DNA of 64,000 nucleotides from Anabaena azotica FACHB-119 (GTDB taxonomy: Bacteria > Cyanobacteriota > Cyanobacteriia > Cyanobacteriales > Nostocaceae). The stretch is taken from contig NZ_JACJSG010000014.1 in NCBI RefSeq assembly GCF_014697625.1, positions 1 to 64,000 on the forward strand, written 5' to 3'. The notes under the pieces are model-generated. The model was not told the origin of the DNA and did not search any database. It saw nothing but the letters and a program-made list of their open reading frames with translations. A program made the translations under genes and the position numbers. This document shows positions 8,069 through 17,479 of the stretch, piece by piece (positions within the stretch are counted from its first letter, which is position 1; each line of letters opens with the position of its first letter).

Positions 8069-8866
8069 TTATTTACCAGTTAGCTTAACCAAAGCAATAC
8101 CACCAAAGTAAAGAGTCAGCACCGCACCAGCCAAAAGACTTTGGGTCAGGGGGTCGGTAGAGGGTGTTAGCACAGCGCCTAAAACTACAGCCGCCATAAT
8201 CACAAATCGCCAACCGGAAATCATTCGCTCTGAGGAAACGATACCTAAATTAGCTAGTAAAAGTTGGATTATTGGCACTTGAAAAGCTAAACCAGTGCTA
8301 AATAAAAGCAACAATACAAACTCAAAGTATTTATCAATTGACCAAAGTTGTTCTACTACATCCGCACCGTAGCTGATGAAAAAATTCAAAGCTGCGGGAA
8401 TGAGTAATAAATAGGCAAATACTAAACCACCCGCAAACAAAACACTTGAGCCTAAAACCACTGGCCCCAACAAGCGACGTTCGCGGCGAGTTAGTCCGGG
8501 GAGAACAAACAAAATAATTTGGTAGAGGATGAAGGGGCTAGAAAGCAACAAGCCACTGTAGCCCGCTACTTTGAGGGAAACAAAGAAATACTCTCCAGGG
8601 GCTAGTTGGAGAAATTTAACGCCTTGGGCGGGAACTTCTAGCAGCTGCACAATTGGCTTGACGGCAAAGAAACAGCCAACTACGCCCACCGCTACAGCAG
8701 CTAAGGAATAAAAGATACGCTGTCTTAACTCTTCTAGGTGGTCGAATAGGGACATTTCGACTTCACCGGGCAACTCATCATCGACAGAATCAATATCTGA
8801 GTTGCCATATCCTTCTGTGTCAATCTCAGGAGTTTTGATTGTATCTACTTCTTGTGAGGGGGTCAT
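8069..8866 (-). CDS. tatC: Sec-independent protein translocase subunit TatC
   Basis: TatC is the receptor of the twin-arginine translocase. The 265-residue protein shows the family N-terminal motif [15 protein letters not shown] (the glutamates bind the RR signal), then six hydrophobic helices, with the conserved [20 protein letters not shown] loop and LAFQVPIIQ. An acidic 38-residue extension precedes the first conserved motif. The gene heads a tatC-csaA-like unit, and petC, a classic Tat substrate, lies downstream on the same strand. Strand and spacing suggest that petC has its own promoter. Confidence 0.95.
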   Translation of the reverse strand: MTPSQEVDTIKTPEIDTEGYGNSDIDSVDDELPGEVEMSLFDHLEELRQRIFYSLAAVAVGVVGCFFAVKPIVQLLEVPAQGVKFLQLAPGEYFFVSLKVAGYSGLLLSSPFILYQIILFVLPGLTRRERRLLGPVVLGSSVLFAGGLVFAYLLLIPAALNFFISYGADVVEQLWSIDKYFEFVLLLLFSTGLAFQVPIIQLLLANLGIVSSERMISGWRFVIMAAVVLGAVLTPSTDPLTQSLLAGAVLTLYFGGIALVKLTGK

Positions 8867-9240
8867 AGCTCAGGTGGTAGGCAACATTTGCTAACTATTG
8901 TATCTGGGGAAGCAGCTACCATAACAGGATTGACCCATGCAAAACCAAAATCCTGGTTGTAGGTAAGCATGAACTGAGAAATATGTCAGAATATAAGAGT
9001 ATGGGGAAATTAATCTACTGTTGACTCCGCACTTGGGAAAGATATTTGCCCTACCTGTCTGCATATGGATAGGAAGAGGAATTGTTGCCACAGGTTTCTG
9101 CAATTAGTAGCATTGCACACATCGATACCGCATCAATAGAACAATGCTCAGTTTCTAAGTTCCCGTTCATCTGGTGCTATCTACAGAACAAGTTATCAGT
9201 TCGCTCACCGTTGGCGGACGTAATTTTTGCTGAGGTTGTG

Positions 9241-9471
9241 ATGAAAAGGAGAATTTGTCTTAGCTGTTTGGCATTGCCTATTTATTTTTACAATGCCGAA
9301 GTCAATCTTGTGAATAGTAGTGAGGTAGAAAGTTTTATCAATCCATTTTTGAATACAACTGCTTTGGTGGCTAGCAGTTACAATATTCAATTACAGATAA
9401 TGCCGTGGCAAATATCTGCTAGAGATGAACAAACAAAAGAATGCTTGCGTAAGCGCAAATGTAAGGATTGA
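9241..9471 (+). CDS. Possible small exported protein (uncertain)
   Basis: A 76-codon frame begins MKRRICLSCLALPIYFYNA, which reads like a short basic plus hydrophobic signal sequence, and ends in a Lys/Arg/Cys-rich tail (CLRKRKCKD). The frame stays open upstream to a TTG at 9082, but the upstream residues look random and the ATG at 9241 has only a weak GAGG (9233-9236). There is no recognisable family. It lies in a stretch of about 1.2 kb between tatC and a PEP-CTERM gene that is otherwise filled with repeat elements. It could easily be a chance frame. Confidence 0.2.
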   Translation: MKRRICLSCLALPIYFYNAEVNLVNSSEVESFINPFLNTTALVASSYNIQLQIMPWQISARDEQTKECLRKRKCKD

Positions 9472-9560
9472 CAAAAAGTCATTGAATTTATAACGATATG
9501 GGTAATTAAAATTACTAACTTATTAGATTAGGAAAAATCCTGCCTATACCTAACTATTAC

Positions 9561-9682
9561 AGGACTTACGCAAGTGTCACAATTGGTGGTTGGTGCGTGA
9601 CGCTACAAGTCTCATGACTACGTTCAAATATTATCGCTCCTCACACACCCTACAGAAAAAATATGCCAGTTGCGTAAGTCCT
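9561..9682. mobile_element. MITE-like element, family A, copy 2
   Basis: The ends are aggacttacgcaa and the inverse complement ttgcgtaagtcct, bounding about 120 bp with no transposase. Confidence 0.75.
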
Positions 9683-9750
9683 ACATTAAATATAAAGCAA
9701 GCATCTAGCAATCCTAAATCATTCGTGACCAATAAGATCCCTGACTTCTT

Positions 9751-9898
9751 ATATCAAGTTCGGCTAATTACTTATAATATGATTGTTTTGGTCGGTAATT
9801 GGTAATAGCTAATAGGTAATTGTTGTGAGCCATTACCGATTACCGATTACCTATTACCAGCCCCCAATATATGATAAGTATTTAAGCGGACATGATAT
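9751..9898. mobile_element. MITE-like element, family B, complete copy
   Basis: The two 30-base ends are imperfect inverted repeats. The left end begins ATATCAAGTTCGGCTAA and the right end is the complement of ATATCATGTCCGCTTAA. The interior is made of attacc/ggtaat heptamer-like repeats. Related copies lie at 49621-49748 and from 49902. Confidence 0.75.
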
Positions 9899-9977
9899 TA
9901 GAGAAGTCGGGGATCTGAAGCTCACTAACTTTCACAAATCAAATAGAATTGCTATAGGAAAATACAACATCTAGGAT

Positions 9978-10070
9978 ATACAGCAGATTTTGGGTAGATG
10001 AGGTACAAGCGTAATACCCAATACCATGTAGAGACTTTATATGTAACGTCTCTACAGTATTTCACGAATA
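9978..10070. repeat. Dispersed repeat with palindromic core, copy 1 (inverted)
   Basis: This is an inverted copy of the block at 19026-19122. It contains an imperfect 30-base palindrome (10027-10056, arms tgtagagac / gtctctaca) and the flanks cacgaata and tttgggtagatgagg. Confidence 0.7.
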
Positions 10071-10112
10071 GCGAAACTGCTATATCTAAATGTTGTATTA
10101 ATCAGGACTAAA

Positions 10113-10871
10113 TTACCCTACAGACTTCTGCCATGCTCCTAATTTTTTGGAAACGAAGGCAGCACTAGCTAGTCCAATAATCCCCAATGTGGTAGAAGCT
10201 TCGGGAACTCTTGGTGGATTACTGACAATTTGTTCACCATAGTAATCTACTGTAAGTTTTACGCTGGCAAGTGTGTTGATTTGAAAATTATTGTTACCTG
10301 AGCCGGTAAACGTAGCATTGACTAATGCAGAAGGAGAAAAACTAAAATTTCCTACTCCTAAAAATTGCTGAATGTCTGAATTATTCTCAAATGTTTGCGA
10401 ATTTTTATCACTTTTGACAAAAGTCCCAAAGTTGCCTGTCTCACCTTTTTTTAAAGTAAATGCTTGGGAAACAAGTTCTGGTGAGGCTGAGAATAGGTTA
10501 AAGGAAGCTAATGTTGAGGGAGCGCCAGCATTGGGAGAAACAGTAAATTCACCTAATTTACTGACTACTGTAAAATTTCTTGTACGAGGAGAGTTATTAG
10601 TCACTGAACCGGAACTTTCAATTTCCGATTCTAGGGTAACGACTACCTTATTGACAGTTTCTTTTGCTGATGGTTTATATTTACTCAGTGTTAATTTTAA
10701 ATCTGGATTGCTAGGTTCGAGATCAGTGGGTTGTTTCGTGAAAGAAGCAGAACTTGTATATAGTAATGCCGCATGAGCTTGAGGCGCTACAGCTAAAGAA
10801 GTTACAGAAACTGTAACAGCTATTCCAGCTACTTGTAAAACACGAACTAGGGATTTTGTTACCATGACCAT
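10113..10871 (-). CDS. PEP-CTERM sorting-domain secreted protein
   Basis: A 252-residue exported protein. The N-terminus is a signal peptide (basic MVMVTKSLVR, hydrophobic core, cleavage after PQAHA). The body is rich in S, T and N beta-strand patterns, as in choice-of-anchor type PEP-CTERM proteins. The C-terminus is a PEP-CTERM signal: VPEASTTLG, a hydrophobic helix (IIGLASAAFV) and basic residues SKKLGAW, which directs exosortase-type processing. The substrate or ligand is unknown. Two adjacent Met codons are possible starts (10871 and 10865). The gene stands alone between repeat elements and 1 kb of noncoding DNA. Confidence 0.8.
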   Translation of the reverse strand: MVMVTKSLVRVLQVAGIAVTVSVTSLAVAPQAHAALLYTSSASFTKQPTDLEPSNPDLKLTLSKYKPSAKETVNKVVVTLESEIESSGSVTNNSPRTRNFTVVSKLGEFTVSPNAGAPSTLASFNLFSASPELVSQAFTLKKGETGNFGTFVKSDKNSQTFENNSDIQQFLGVGNFSFSPSALVNATFTGSGNNNFQINTLASVKLTVDYYGEQIVSNPPRVPEASTTLGIIGLASAAFVSKKLGAWQKSVG

Positions 10872-11867
10872 AATTTTGGGTTGTTGTTATGTACCAGCAA
10901 TTGACAAACAGGAAAATGAAAAACTTACAATCATTTCTCCTGCATTTATCTCCGTTGTGAAGTGATTTTCGAGAGATTACGTATATACAAAAGTATGATT
11001 ACGGGTAAGATGCTTTACTTAAATTTATCTTTGTCAAGAAAGAGTATTTTTACGGAGTTCAATTAACATTATTAAAATATATCCAAAATAAAAATGCAAC
11101 ACTTAAGTAATTACTCTACTAAAACTTCATTTTTAAGTAGCAATAGCTTTAAACAGATTTTGTAATAGCTGTATTGAAAAGCTTTTTTTAAGCAGACATG
11201 AAAAATAAGTATGATTAAATTTACATAATCATACTTATTGCTATTATTAATGTAATACTTGGGTTTTGAAATTAATAATTAAGAGTAAATTAATACCAAT
11301 GAATACTGGCGTTTCCAGACTAAAATGTGGCGATAGATTTGGAAAAATTGATAGCAGATGTACGCAGCGAAAAGTTCTGTAGGAGGGTTAGCCCGCTCAC
11401 AAGTGTAGGTTTTTCACCAAGCAGTTGTAGGGGCGGGTTAACAAATACCTTTCATGATTGATGATGATCTTGGTTAACCCGCCCCTACTAACGAGAGAAT
11501 CATCGTTTCATCAACCCCTCTGTTACAAAGTTCTGATGCCTTTGGCAATTCCTTCGGGGAACGCCGGAAGCCGGCGCACCCTACGGGTTCGCGTAGCGTC
11601 TCGTTAGAGAAGCAAGCTACAGACTTTGCGCTACACCCTTATACTTACACCCCTACACCCCAAACCAATGTTTTTGGGTTATTCTTGATTTTCATTTACT
11701 ATAAAGTTCAACTTTAAAAGGTTAATAAATATCCCCGGTGGTTAGCCAGGGATATTGACAACTAATAACTCTGGCGTGGATGACATAGAGTGTAATTAGA
11801 ATACCAGTAAGAAAAAGATTGAAGTTGCCAAAGTGCCGATCGCTCAAATTTGGTAGTAGCAAAAAAT
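10872..11867. other. Gene-free region of about 1 kb
   Basis: I see no supported gene here. The part next to the PEP-CTERM gene (10872-11280) is A/T-rich leader or promoter sequence. Further on lie a GGGGCGGGTTAA inverted-repeat element (11427-11488) and a block at 11560-11620 built from segments such as ttcgcgtagcgtctc, which recur as short dispersed repeats near 34709 and 45590. Confidence 0.5.
11427..11488. repeat. Hairpin repeat, family F (taggggcgggttaa), copy 1
   Basis: Perfect 16-base arms GTAGGGGCGGGTTAAC / GTTAACCCGCCCCTAC, after allowing one extra base, enclose about 30 bases. A second copy lies at 52267-52327. Confidence 0.7.
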
Positions 11868-13472
11868 CTATCTCTTGAGGAAGCGCTGACGCATCCGCAC
11901 CACAAAAGTGTTGACTTCTGGTATTCTCATGAATGAGGCGATCGCAGCAAACACCGCAATCCCTACCAAACCAGATACACACAACTGTAAAATCAGGACG
12001 AATAAACCTTCTTTCCCTAACAATTGCTGAGAAGCAACCAGTGTACCAAAACTAGCAATACCCGCTACCACACTACCCGCAGTTAAACCCAGGATGGGTA
12101 AACCCCATTCCCGCCAAGGTAAACCGTTGAGGCGGCGGTCAAGGATAAACAAGAGCATCAACATAGAGCTACAATTGACACCGACTGTAGCTAATACTAA
12201 ACCCGGTGCGCCGAAAGGTTTCACGAAAAACCAATCTAATAGGGCGTTGAGAAGGATATTAAAGATGCTGATACGAAAAGGTGTCTGTCCATCCCCCAAG
12301 GCGTAAAATACTCTTACCAAAACATCTCGCCCCAAATAAGCAAACATCCCAATACCGTAGGAAATCAGCAGGGATGAAACTAACTTTGTCGCATCTTGTT
12401 TAAATGCACCGCGTTCATAAATTACCTGGACAATTGGCACAGATAGAGTTACTAGCAACGCCCCCAAGGGCAGCATTGTGACAGCAGTGAGTAATAAACC
12501 TTGACGAATGCGTAATTTTAAATCTGGCCAGTTTTCTGGTTCCGCTAGTTTGGCGAAGATGGGTAATAAAGGCAACAATATAATATTAGAGATAATTCCT
12601 AAAGGCGTTTGTACGAGAAGATTGGCATAGTTAAAACCAGCCGCCGCACCGGGAATGGGACTAGCAAAGTATAAGTCTGTAGCAACGTTAATCGGCATCA
12701 TCCCCGAAGAAATCGTTGCGGGAGTCATCACTCTAATCACTTCCTGAACTCCAGGGGATTGAAAATCAAAGCGTAGGCGTAATGTACCTAGCCCTAAGCG
12801 CCATTGCACAATTAACTGCACTAACCATTGGAGAATTGCACCGCCCAAGGTTCCCCAAGCCAACACCATACCGCCGATGAAGGCGTATTCGGGCTTGATG
12901 ATGTCTTTGCCTAATTGCAGAGCCATGATACCGATACCGATAACAACGGTGACGCTAGATAACAGGGGGCTGATGGAGAGTAGCCAATATTGATTAGCGG
13001 CGTTGAGAGTACCGAAACCGATGCCAATTAAGCCGGCGAATAAAGCCATCGGGGCCATGATTTGGATTTGTTGAATGGCGATCGCTCGCGTTTTCTCCTG
13101 CAAACCATGACCTACAATATCTACAATATTATCTGCCAAGAAAATCTGGGCTACCGTTACTAATAAGAGTATTCCACCCACCAAGGTAGTCACAGTTTCT
13201 ACTAGGGGGGCGGCTTCTTCTTGCTTGCGCTTGGCTAAAACGCTGACAACTGCACTATGTAACGGCCCATTGACACCGCCTAGTAATACTAAAAGAAAAC
13301 CGGGGATAATGTAGGCGTAGCTGTAAGCAGTAGCAGCCGCACCCACACCGAAAGCAGCTGCGATCGCTTGTTGCCTCACTAAACCGAAAACTTTACTAAT
13401 TAAAGTGGCTGCGGCAACAATACCAGCAATCCCAGCGAACGAACGAGAGGTTTTTTGCTCTTGATTAGTCAC
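11868..13472 (-). CDS. murJ: Lipid II flippase MurJ (MviN family)
   Basis: MurJ flips the peptidoglycan precursor lipid II across the inner membrane. The 534-residue protein is almost entirely hydrophobic, with about 14 transmembrane segments as expected of the MOP exporter superfamily. The N-terminus (AATLISKVFGLVRQQAIAAA) carries the conserved Ser/Arg-containing first helix, followed by GFLLVLLGGVNGPLHSAVVS. The sequence GRDVLVRVFYALGDGQTPF is another family signature. The short C-terminal tail is basic (RMRQRFLKR). The gene stands alone, with its start 380 bp from the divergent defence cassette. Confidence 0.93.
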   Translation of the reverse strand: MTNQEQKTSRSFAGIAGIVAAATLISKVFGLVRQQAIAAAFGVGAAATAYSYAYIIPGFLLVLLGGVNGPLHSAVVSVLAKRKQEEAAPLVETVTTLVGGILLLVTVAQIFLADNIVDIVGHGLQEKTRAIAIQQIQIMAPMALFAGLIGIGFGTLNAANQYWLLSISPLLSSVTVVIGIGIMALQLGKDIIKPEYAFIGGMVLAWGTLGGAILQWLVQLIVQWRLGLGTLRLRFDFQSPGVQEVIRVMTPATISSGMMPINVATDLYFASPIPGAAAGFNYANLLVQTPLGIISNIILLPLLPIFAKLAEPENWPDLKLRIRQGLLLTAVTMLPLGALLVTLSVPIVQVIYERGAFKQDATKLVSSLLISYGIGMFAYLGRDVLVRVFYALGDGQTPFRISIFNILLNALLDWFFVKPFGAPGLVLATVGVNCSSMLMLLFILDRRLNGLPWREWGLPILGLTAGSVVAGIASFGTLVASQQLLGKEGLFVLILQLCVSGLVGIAVFAAIASFMRIPEVNTFVVRMRQRFLKR

Positions 13473-13622
13473 GAATAGTACCTGACAACTGTAGCAGAGT
13501 CATACACCTGAAAACATTAACTCGAAATCTGACAAATTGTCAGGATAATTTTTACAAGTTTGATTTTCTAACTCTTCATCTGTCATTAATCATCTGCCTA
13601 AAAACGTTAATAAAAGAACTTA

Positions 13623-13723
13623 TACCGTTTCTTGATGAAGATGCACTTTATTCTGCCCTGTAGAGACGTTGCATGCAACGTCTCTACATTGTTTATTCGG
13701 TACAACTTCATAGAGAATTGGTA
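13623..13723. mobile_element. MITE-like element, family E, with 30-bp perfect palindromic core
   Basis: The ends TACCGTTTCTTGATGAAG and the complement of TACCAATTCTCTATGAAG are imperfect inverted repeats. TTA flanks both sides (13620-13622 and 13724-13726), consistent with a target duplication. The centre (13659-13688) is a perfect 30-base palindrome with arms TGTAGAGACGTTGCA / TGCAACGTCTCTACA. Confidence 0.75.
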
Positions 13724-13857
13724 TTACCTCCTTTCTGTCACCTGTCACCTGCTATACACCGATGACGTTGCCATAACTCAGCCATATCAGATGTTTGAAC
13801 CTCACACTGAGATGAGGGCTGTGTTATAAATGAAAAAATTATACGGGGTGTAAATTG

Positions 13858-16800
13858 ATGCCGCCAGTTCGCCTGATCAACGATCGCTATGCTCTGTCTC
13901 CTCAACCGCGCTCTGGTGGAATGGCTGATGTCTATAGAGCAAGAGATTATGAACAAGAAGAACGACTTGTGGCGGTGAAAGTATTCAAGCATGGGCAGCT
14001 TGAAGGCGATATCTTAGAAGAGTCCTTCAGACGTGAAACCCAAGCACTTAAGGAATTAAAGCATCAAGGAATCGTCGAACTTCTTGACTCAGGTAGGGAT
14101 GAAACTACAGGCGAGTATTTCCTGGTGTTGGAGTGGATGGAGCAAGATTTGGCAAAATTGTTGAAAGAATCTCCCTTAAACCATTGGGATGTTTTTTGGC
14201 AAAAAGTGGCTATTCCCATATTACAAGCTCTGGCTTTCTCTCACAATCGCAACTACAGCCATCGAGATATCAAGCCCAATAATATTTTAATTAGTAGTGA
14301 CGGTAAACCAAAACTTGCCGACTTTGGCATATCTAAGCTCAGAAGTTATTTTCGTCCTAGCGTTACTCTCAGGGAGTTTGTATCTCGTCCCTTCACACCA
14401 CCGGAACCTGATGATGGCACTTATCCTTACACTAGGGATGTCTTCAGCTTTGGGGTATTGGTACTAAAGTGCTTAACAAAGGTAGAAATTAACGATTATG
14501 ATGCCATAGCTCAAGGGGTGGCTGCATTTAAAGCACCACCTGAAATTATCGAAGTCATAGAACGTGCTGTTTCCTTAGATCCCGCAGAACGTCAGCACAA
14601 TGCAGAAGTGCTACTGACAGAACTCAAGGGTATCCAAGAAAGGCGATCGCAAAACCTGTTAATTATAAAACCTGCTTGTTATCTAAAATTAACTCGCAAT
14701 GCTTTGAGAAATCTTAGTAACGAACTTCAGGCATCAGAAGCGGAAATTCAAAAAATTATTCTAGAGGATTTGAATACAGCTTGTGGCATCAGCCGTTACC
14801 GTAACCGTAATTCCAACTTTCCTGAAGAAGAATTTCGAGAAGGACACTATTCTATTTTTGGGGTTAATTATAAATATCATGTAGCAGTGGGGCAAGAATA
14901 CCTTGATATTATTAATGCCAATACTTTGTCTAGTGCCTTGCTAGAAAGAAATCGAGAGCAAGCTTGGATACCTCCCTACGAATTTAAGTTTGGTAGACCA
15001 CCCTTCGTGTCTGAAGCCGTAGACCTGATTACAGACATGGAGAATGCAGTTGCAGAACACGAAGCTAACCTGCGACAGACAAAATTAGAAGCAGAAAAAC
15101 AAAGATTATTCCAGACTTGGTTTAATATTCTCCAAGCGAAAACCGATTGGGAAAGAAGCCGAGAACAGCCAATTAAATATACCGACTTTACTCCTGATGG
15201 CAAGCGATTAATATTTGAAATCTCAGAACTTCCTGATAAGGATATAGCAGGACAACCCCGCCATATCATTCGCAAAAATGGATTTAGTATTTTAGGGGGA
15301 GATGTTGTTGAAGTTGTCCAAAAAGCCAGTGTTCAATTAATTCTTTATGTAAAACATGGACAACCAGACAGACTACCAAAATTAGGTGATCTAGTTTTTG
15401 ATATTCGTGCCACTGAAACCGCCTTAAATCGCCAAAAATATGCGCTAGATGCAATTAGATTTGACCGTGCAGTTCGGTCTGATATGCGTCAATTATTTGT
15501 TAATACTCAAGAAGTCAAGCATCCAGAAATCTCTGGAAATATAGAGTGTTTTCAATCTCTAAATGAATCACAAAAAGAGGTTGTAGAAGCAGCATTAACA
15601 ACACAAAATTTTCTCCTAGTTCAAGGGCCACCAGGGACAGGAAAGACAACCTTTATTACAGAAATTATCATTCAAACTCTTCTGCAAAACTCAGAAGCAC
15701 GAATCCTGTTGAGTTCACAAACTCATGTAGCATTGGATAATGCACTAGAACGGATTCAAGACCAAAACCTTGACTTAAATTTGTTACGCCTGGGTAATCA
15801 TGAACAGGTTTCCGAAAATATTCACTCTCTATTATTAGAAGAACAAATGGAGAGATGGAGAGAACAGGCTGAAACTACCAGTAAAAAATTTATAACAGAT
15901 TGGTCTACTAAAAGAGGTATCTCTGAGCAAGAATTAGAAAAAGCCATTTTATTTCAAGACCTAAAAGCTATAGTCACAAAGCTTAATGACTTAAAAACAG
16001 AAGCAACAACTCGCAAAGAAGAATTATATGAAATTTACCCTACAGACTATGACATAGACAATCCCAAATTACCAGCTAAACAGAAAATACCCAAAGATAA
16101 AAGAGATGAATTTCAGCGCCTTACCAGTGAAATTGAAGAATTGCAGGAAGAACAAAAACAAGCAAGAAAGCAACATAAAGCCAAAGCCCAGCGTCTCCAA
16201 GAACTCACAGGAATTGCTACAGAGGAATTATTAAAACTCAACGCTAATCAACTACAAGAAAAGAGCAATCAGTTGATTAATCCTCATGCTCCAGATGCTA
16301 AAATGTTACAACAACTAATTAGTATTCAAGCTGAGTGGTTTGATTGTTTTGGTCGCAATGAAAAATTTAATGACCCACTAATCAAACGTTCTGATGTAGT
16401 AGCAGGAACTTGTATTGGCATTGCTAAATACATTCAGGATATAGAATTTGACCTTTGCATTATTGATGAGGCATCAAAGGCTACAGCAACAGAAGTATTA
16501 GTCCCGATGTCAAGAACTCGGCGCTGGATACTTGTGGGTGATCCGAAACAACTTCCACCCTTCCAAGATGAAGTCAGTCGTAATGTAGAGTTCTTAGAAA
16601 AATATGATTTAACTGAAGATGACATCCGAGAAACTTTATTTGACAGACTGCTAAGGACACTTCCTGACAGTTGTTGTAAGATGCTAAAAATTCAACATCG
16701 GATGGTTGAGCCAATTGGTAATCTTATCAGTGAGTGCTTTTATCAAGGTGAGCTAAAAAGTGCCAGAAAAGATATAGATACAAATTTGGCTAAAGTTTTA

Positions 16801-17301
16801 CCACAACCAGTAACTTGGTTGACAACTTCTAATCTGCCAAATTATCAAGAGCAACGTGCTAATTCCAGTTATCACAATAGCTGTGAGGTCAAAGTTATTA
16901 TTCAACTGCTTCGCCAAATTAATACAATGGCAGAAGCAGCAGAAAAAAACTATAGTGTGGCAGTATTAAGTGGGTATTCAGCACAATTAAAATTGCTGAG
17001 TCGCAGAATTAATACAGAATTAAACAATTGGCAAAGACTAACCATTAGATGCGCTACAGTTGACGCATTTCAAGGAAGTGAAGCTGACGTAGCTATATAT
17101 TCTATTACTCGTTCAAACAAAAAAGGGGAAATAGGTTTTCTTAGAGATGAAGCACGACTAAATGTTGCTTTATCTAGAGGCAGAGTTGGCTTAGTAATTG
17201 TGGGAGATCATTATTTCTGTCGGAGTTCAAAAAATAATCCTTTATACCAAGTCTTAGATTACATTGAACGCCATCCTGAAAGTTGTAGCTTAAAACAGTG
17301 A
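13858..17301 (+). CDS. mkoA: Ser/Thr kinase-SF1 (Upf1-like) helicase fusion, MkoA-like defence protein
   Basis: A 1147-residue fusion. Residues 1-270 are a Hanks-type kinase with every catalytic element: VAVK (Lys41), HRDIKPNN (Asp137) and DFG (Asp155). Residues about 560-1135 are a superfamily 1 helicase of the Upf1/COG1112 type. It shows Walker A GPPGTGKT (590-597), motif Ia SSQTHVALDN, Walker B IIDEAS (Asp870, Glu871), GDPKQLPP, QHRM, VDAFQGSEAD and VALSRGR. A charged coiled coil is inserted between motifs Ia and II. This kinase-helicase architecture followed by a PLD-family gene is that of type I Mokosh anti-phage systems, so the product probably senses or unwinds nucleic acid under kinase control. 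The ATG at 13858 has GGGGTG at a good distance, so it is preferred over the TTG just before it. The rating covers the domain call; the system name rests on architecture. Confidence 0.88.
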   Translation: MPPVRLINDRYALSPQPRSGGMADVYRARDYEQEERLVAVKVFKHGQLEGDILEESFRRETQALKELKHQGIVELLDSGRDETTGEYFLVLEWMEQDLAKLLKESPLNHWDVFWQKVAIPILQALAFSHNRNYSHRDIKPNNILISSDGKPKLADFGISKLRSYFRPSVTLREFVSRPFTPPEPDDGTYPYTRDVFSFGVLVLKCLTKVEINDYDAIAQGVAAFKAPPEIIEVIERAVSLDPAERQHNAEVLLTELKGIQERRSQNLLIIKPACYLKLTRNALRNLSNELQASEAEIQKIILEDLNTACGISRYRNRNSNFPEEEFREGHYSIFGVNYKYHVAVGQEYLDIINANTLSSALLERNREQAWIPPYEFKFGRPPFVSEAVDLITDMENAVAEHEANLRQTKLEAEKQRLFQTWFNILQAKTDWERSREQPIKYTDFTPDGKRLIFEISELPDKDIAGQPRHIIRKNGFSILGGDVVEVVQKASVQLILYVKHGQPDRLPKLGDLVFDIRATETALNRQKYALDAIRFDRAVRSDMRQLFVNTQEVKHPEISGNIECFQSLNESQKEVVEAALTTQNFLLVQGPPGTGKTTFITEIIIQTLLQNSEARILLSSQTHVALDNALERIQDQNLDLNLLRLGNHEQVSENIHSLLLEEQMERWREQAETTSKKFITDWSTKRGISEQELEKAILFQDLKAIVTKLNDLKTEATTRKEELYEIYPTDYDIDNPKLPAKQKIPKDKRDEFQRLTSEIEELQEEQKQARKQHKAKAQRLQELTGIATEELLKLNANQLQEKSNQLINPHAPDAKMLQQLISIQAEWFDCFGRNEKFNDPLIKRSDVVAGTCIGIAKYIQDIEFDLCIIDEASKATATEVLVPMSRTRRWILVGDPKQLPPFQDEVSRNVEFLEKYDLTEDDIRETLFDRLLRTLPDSCCKMLKIQHRMVEPIGNLISECFYQGELKSARKDIDTNLAKVLPQPVTWLTTSNLPNYQEQRANSSYHNSCEVKVIIQLLRQINTMAEAAEKNYSVAVLSGYSAQLKLLSRRINTELNNWQRLTIRCATVDAFQGSEADVAIYSITRSNKKGEIGFLRDEARLNVALSRGRVGLVIVGDHYFCRSSKNNPLYQVLDYIERHPESCSLKQ

Positions 17302-17479
17302 ACAGTGAACATTTATCAAGGCGTATGGTGGGGGATTTAAACTCGCCACCAACGCCAACCACCAATTGGTGTGGTGTTTCCCCCAAGGATAAACACATCA
17401 CTCTTGACTGATAACTGATAACTGATAACTGTTAAAAGAAGCAATGAATGGTAAGTAAATAAAATAGGTAAACAAAATT
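17302..17479. other. Spacer between the two defence genes
   Basis: The 178 bases hold a partial inverted-repeat segment (17320-17390) and three gataact heptamers (17409-17431). No terminator with a T-tract is visible, so cotranscription of the pair remains possible. Confidence 0.4.

Noticed and set aside
9630..9650. A ctcctcacacacc segment resembling the conserved motif of the cyanobacterial small RNA Yfr1
   Set aside because: It lies inside a family A repeat element and lacks the flanking stem-loops and genomic context of Yfr1.
9590..9805. A 71-codon frame
   Set aside because: It runs through the right end of a family A element and into a family B element, so it is a by-product of repeat DNA.
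11722..11982. An 86-codon frame overlapping the end of murJ
   Set aside because: It has no recognisable features and overlaps the conserved C-terminal codons of MurJ.
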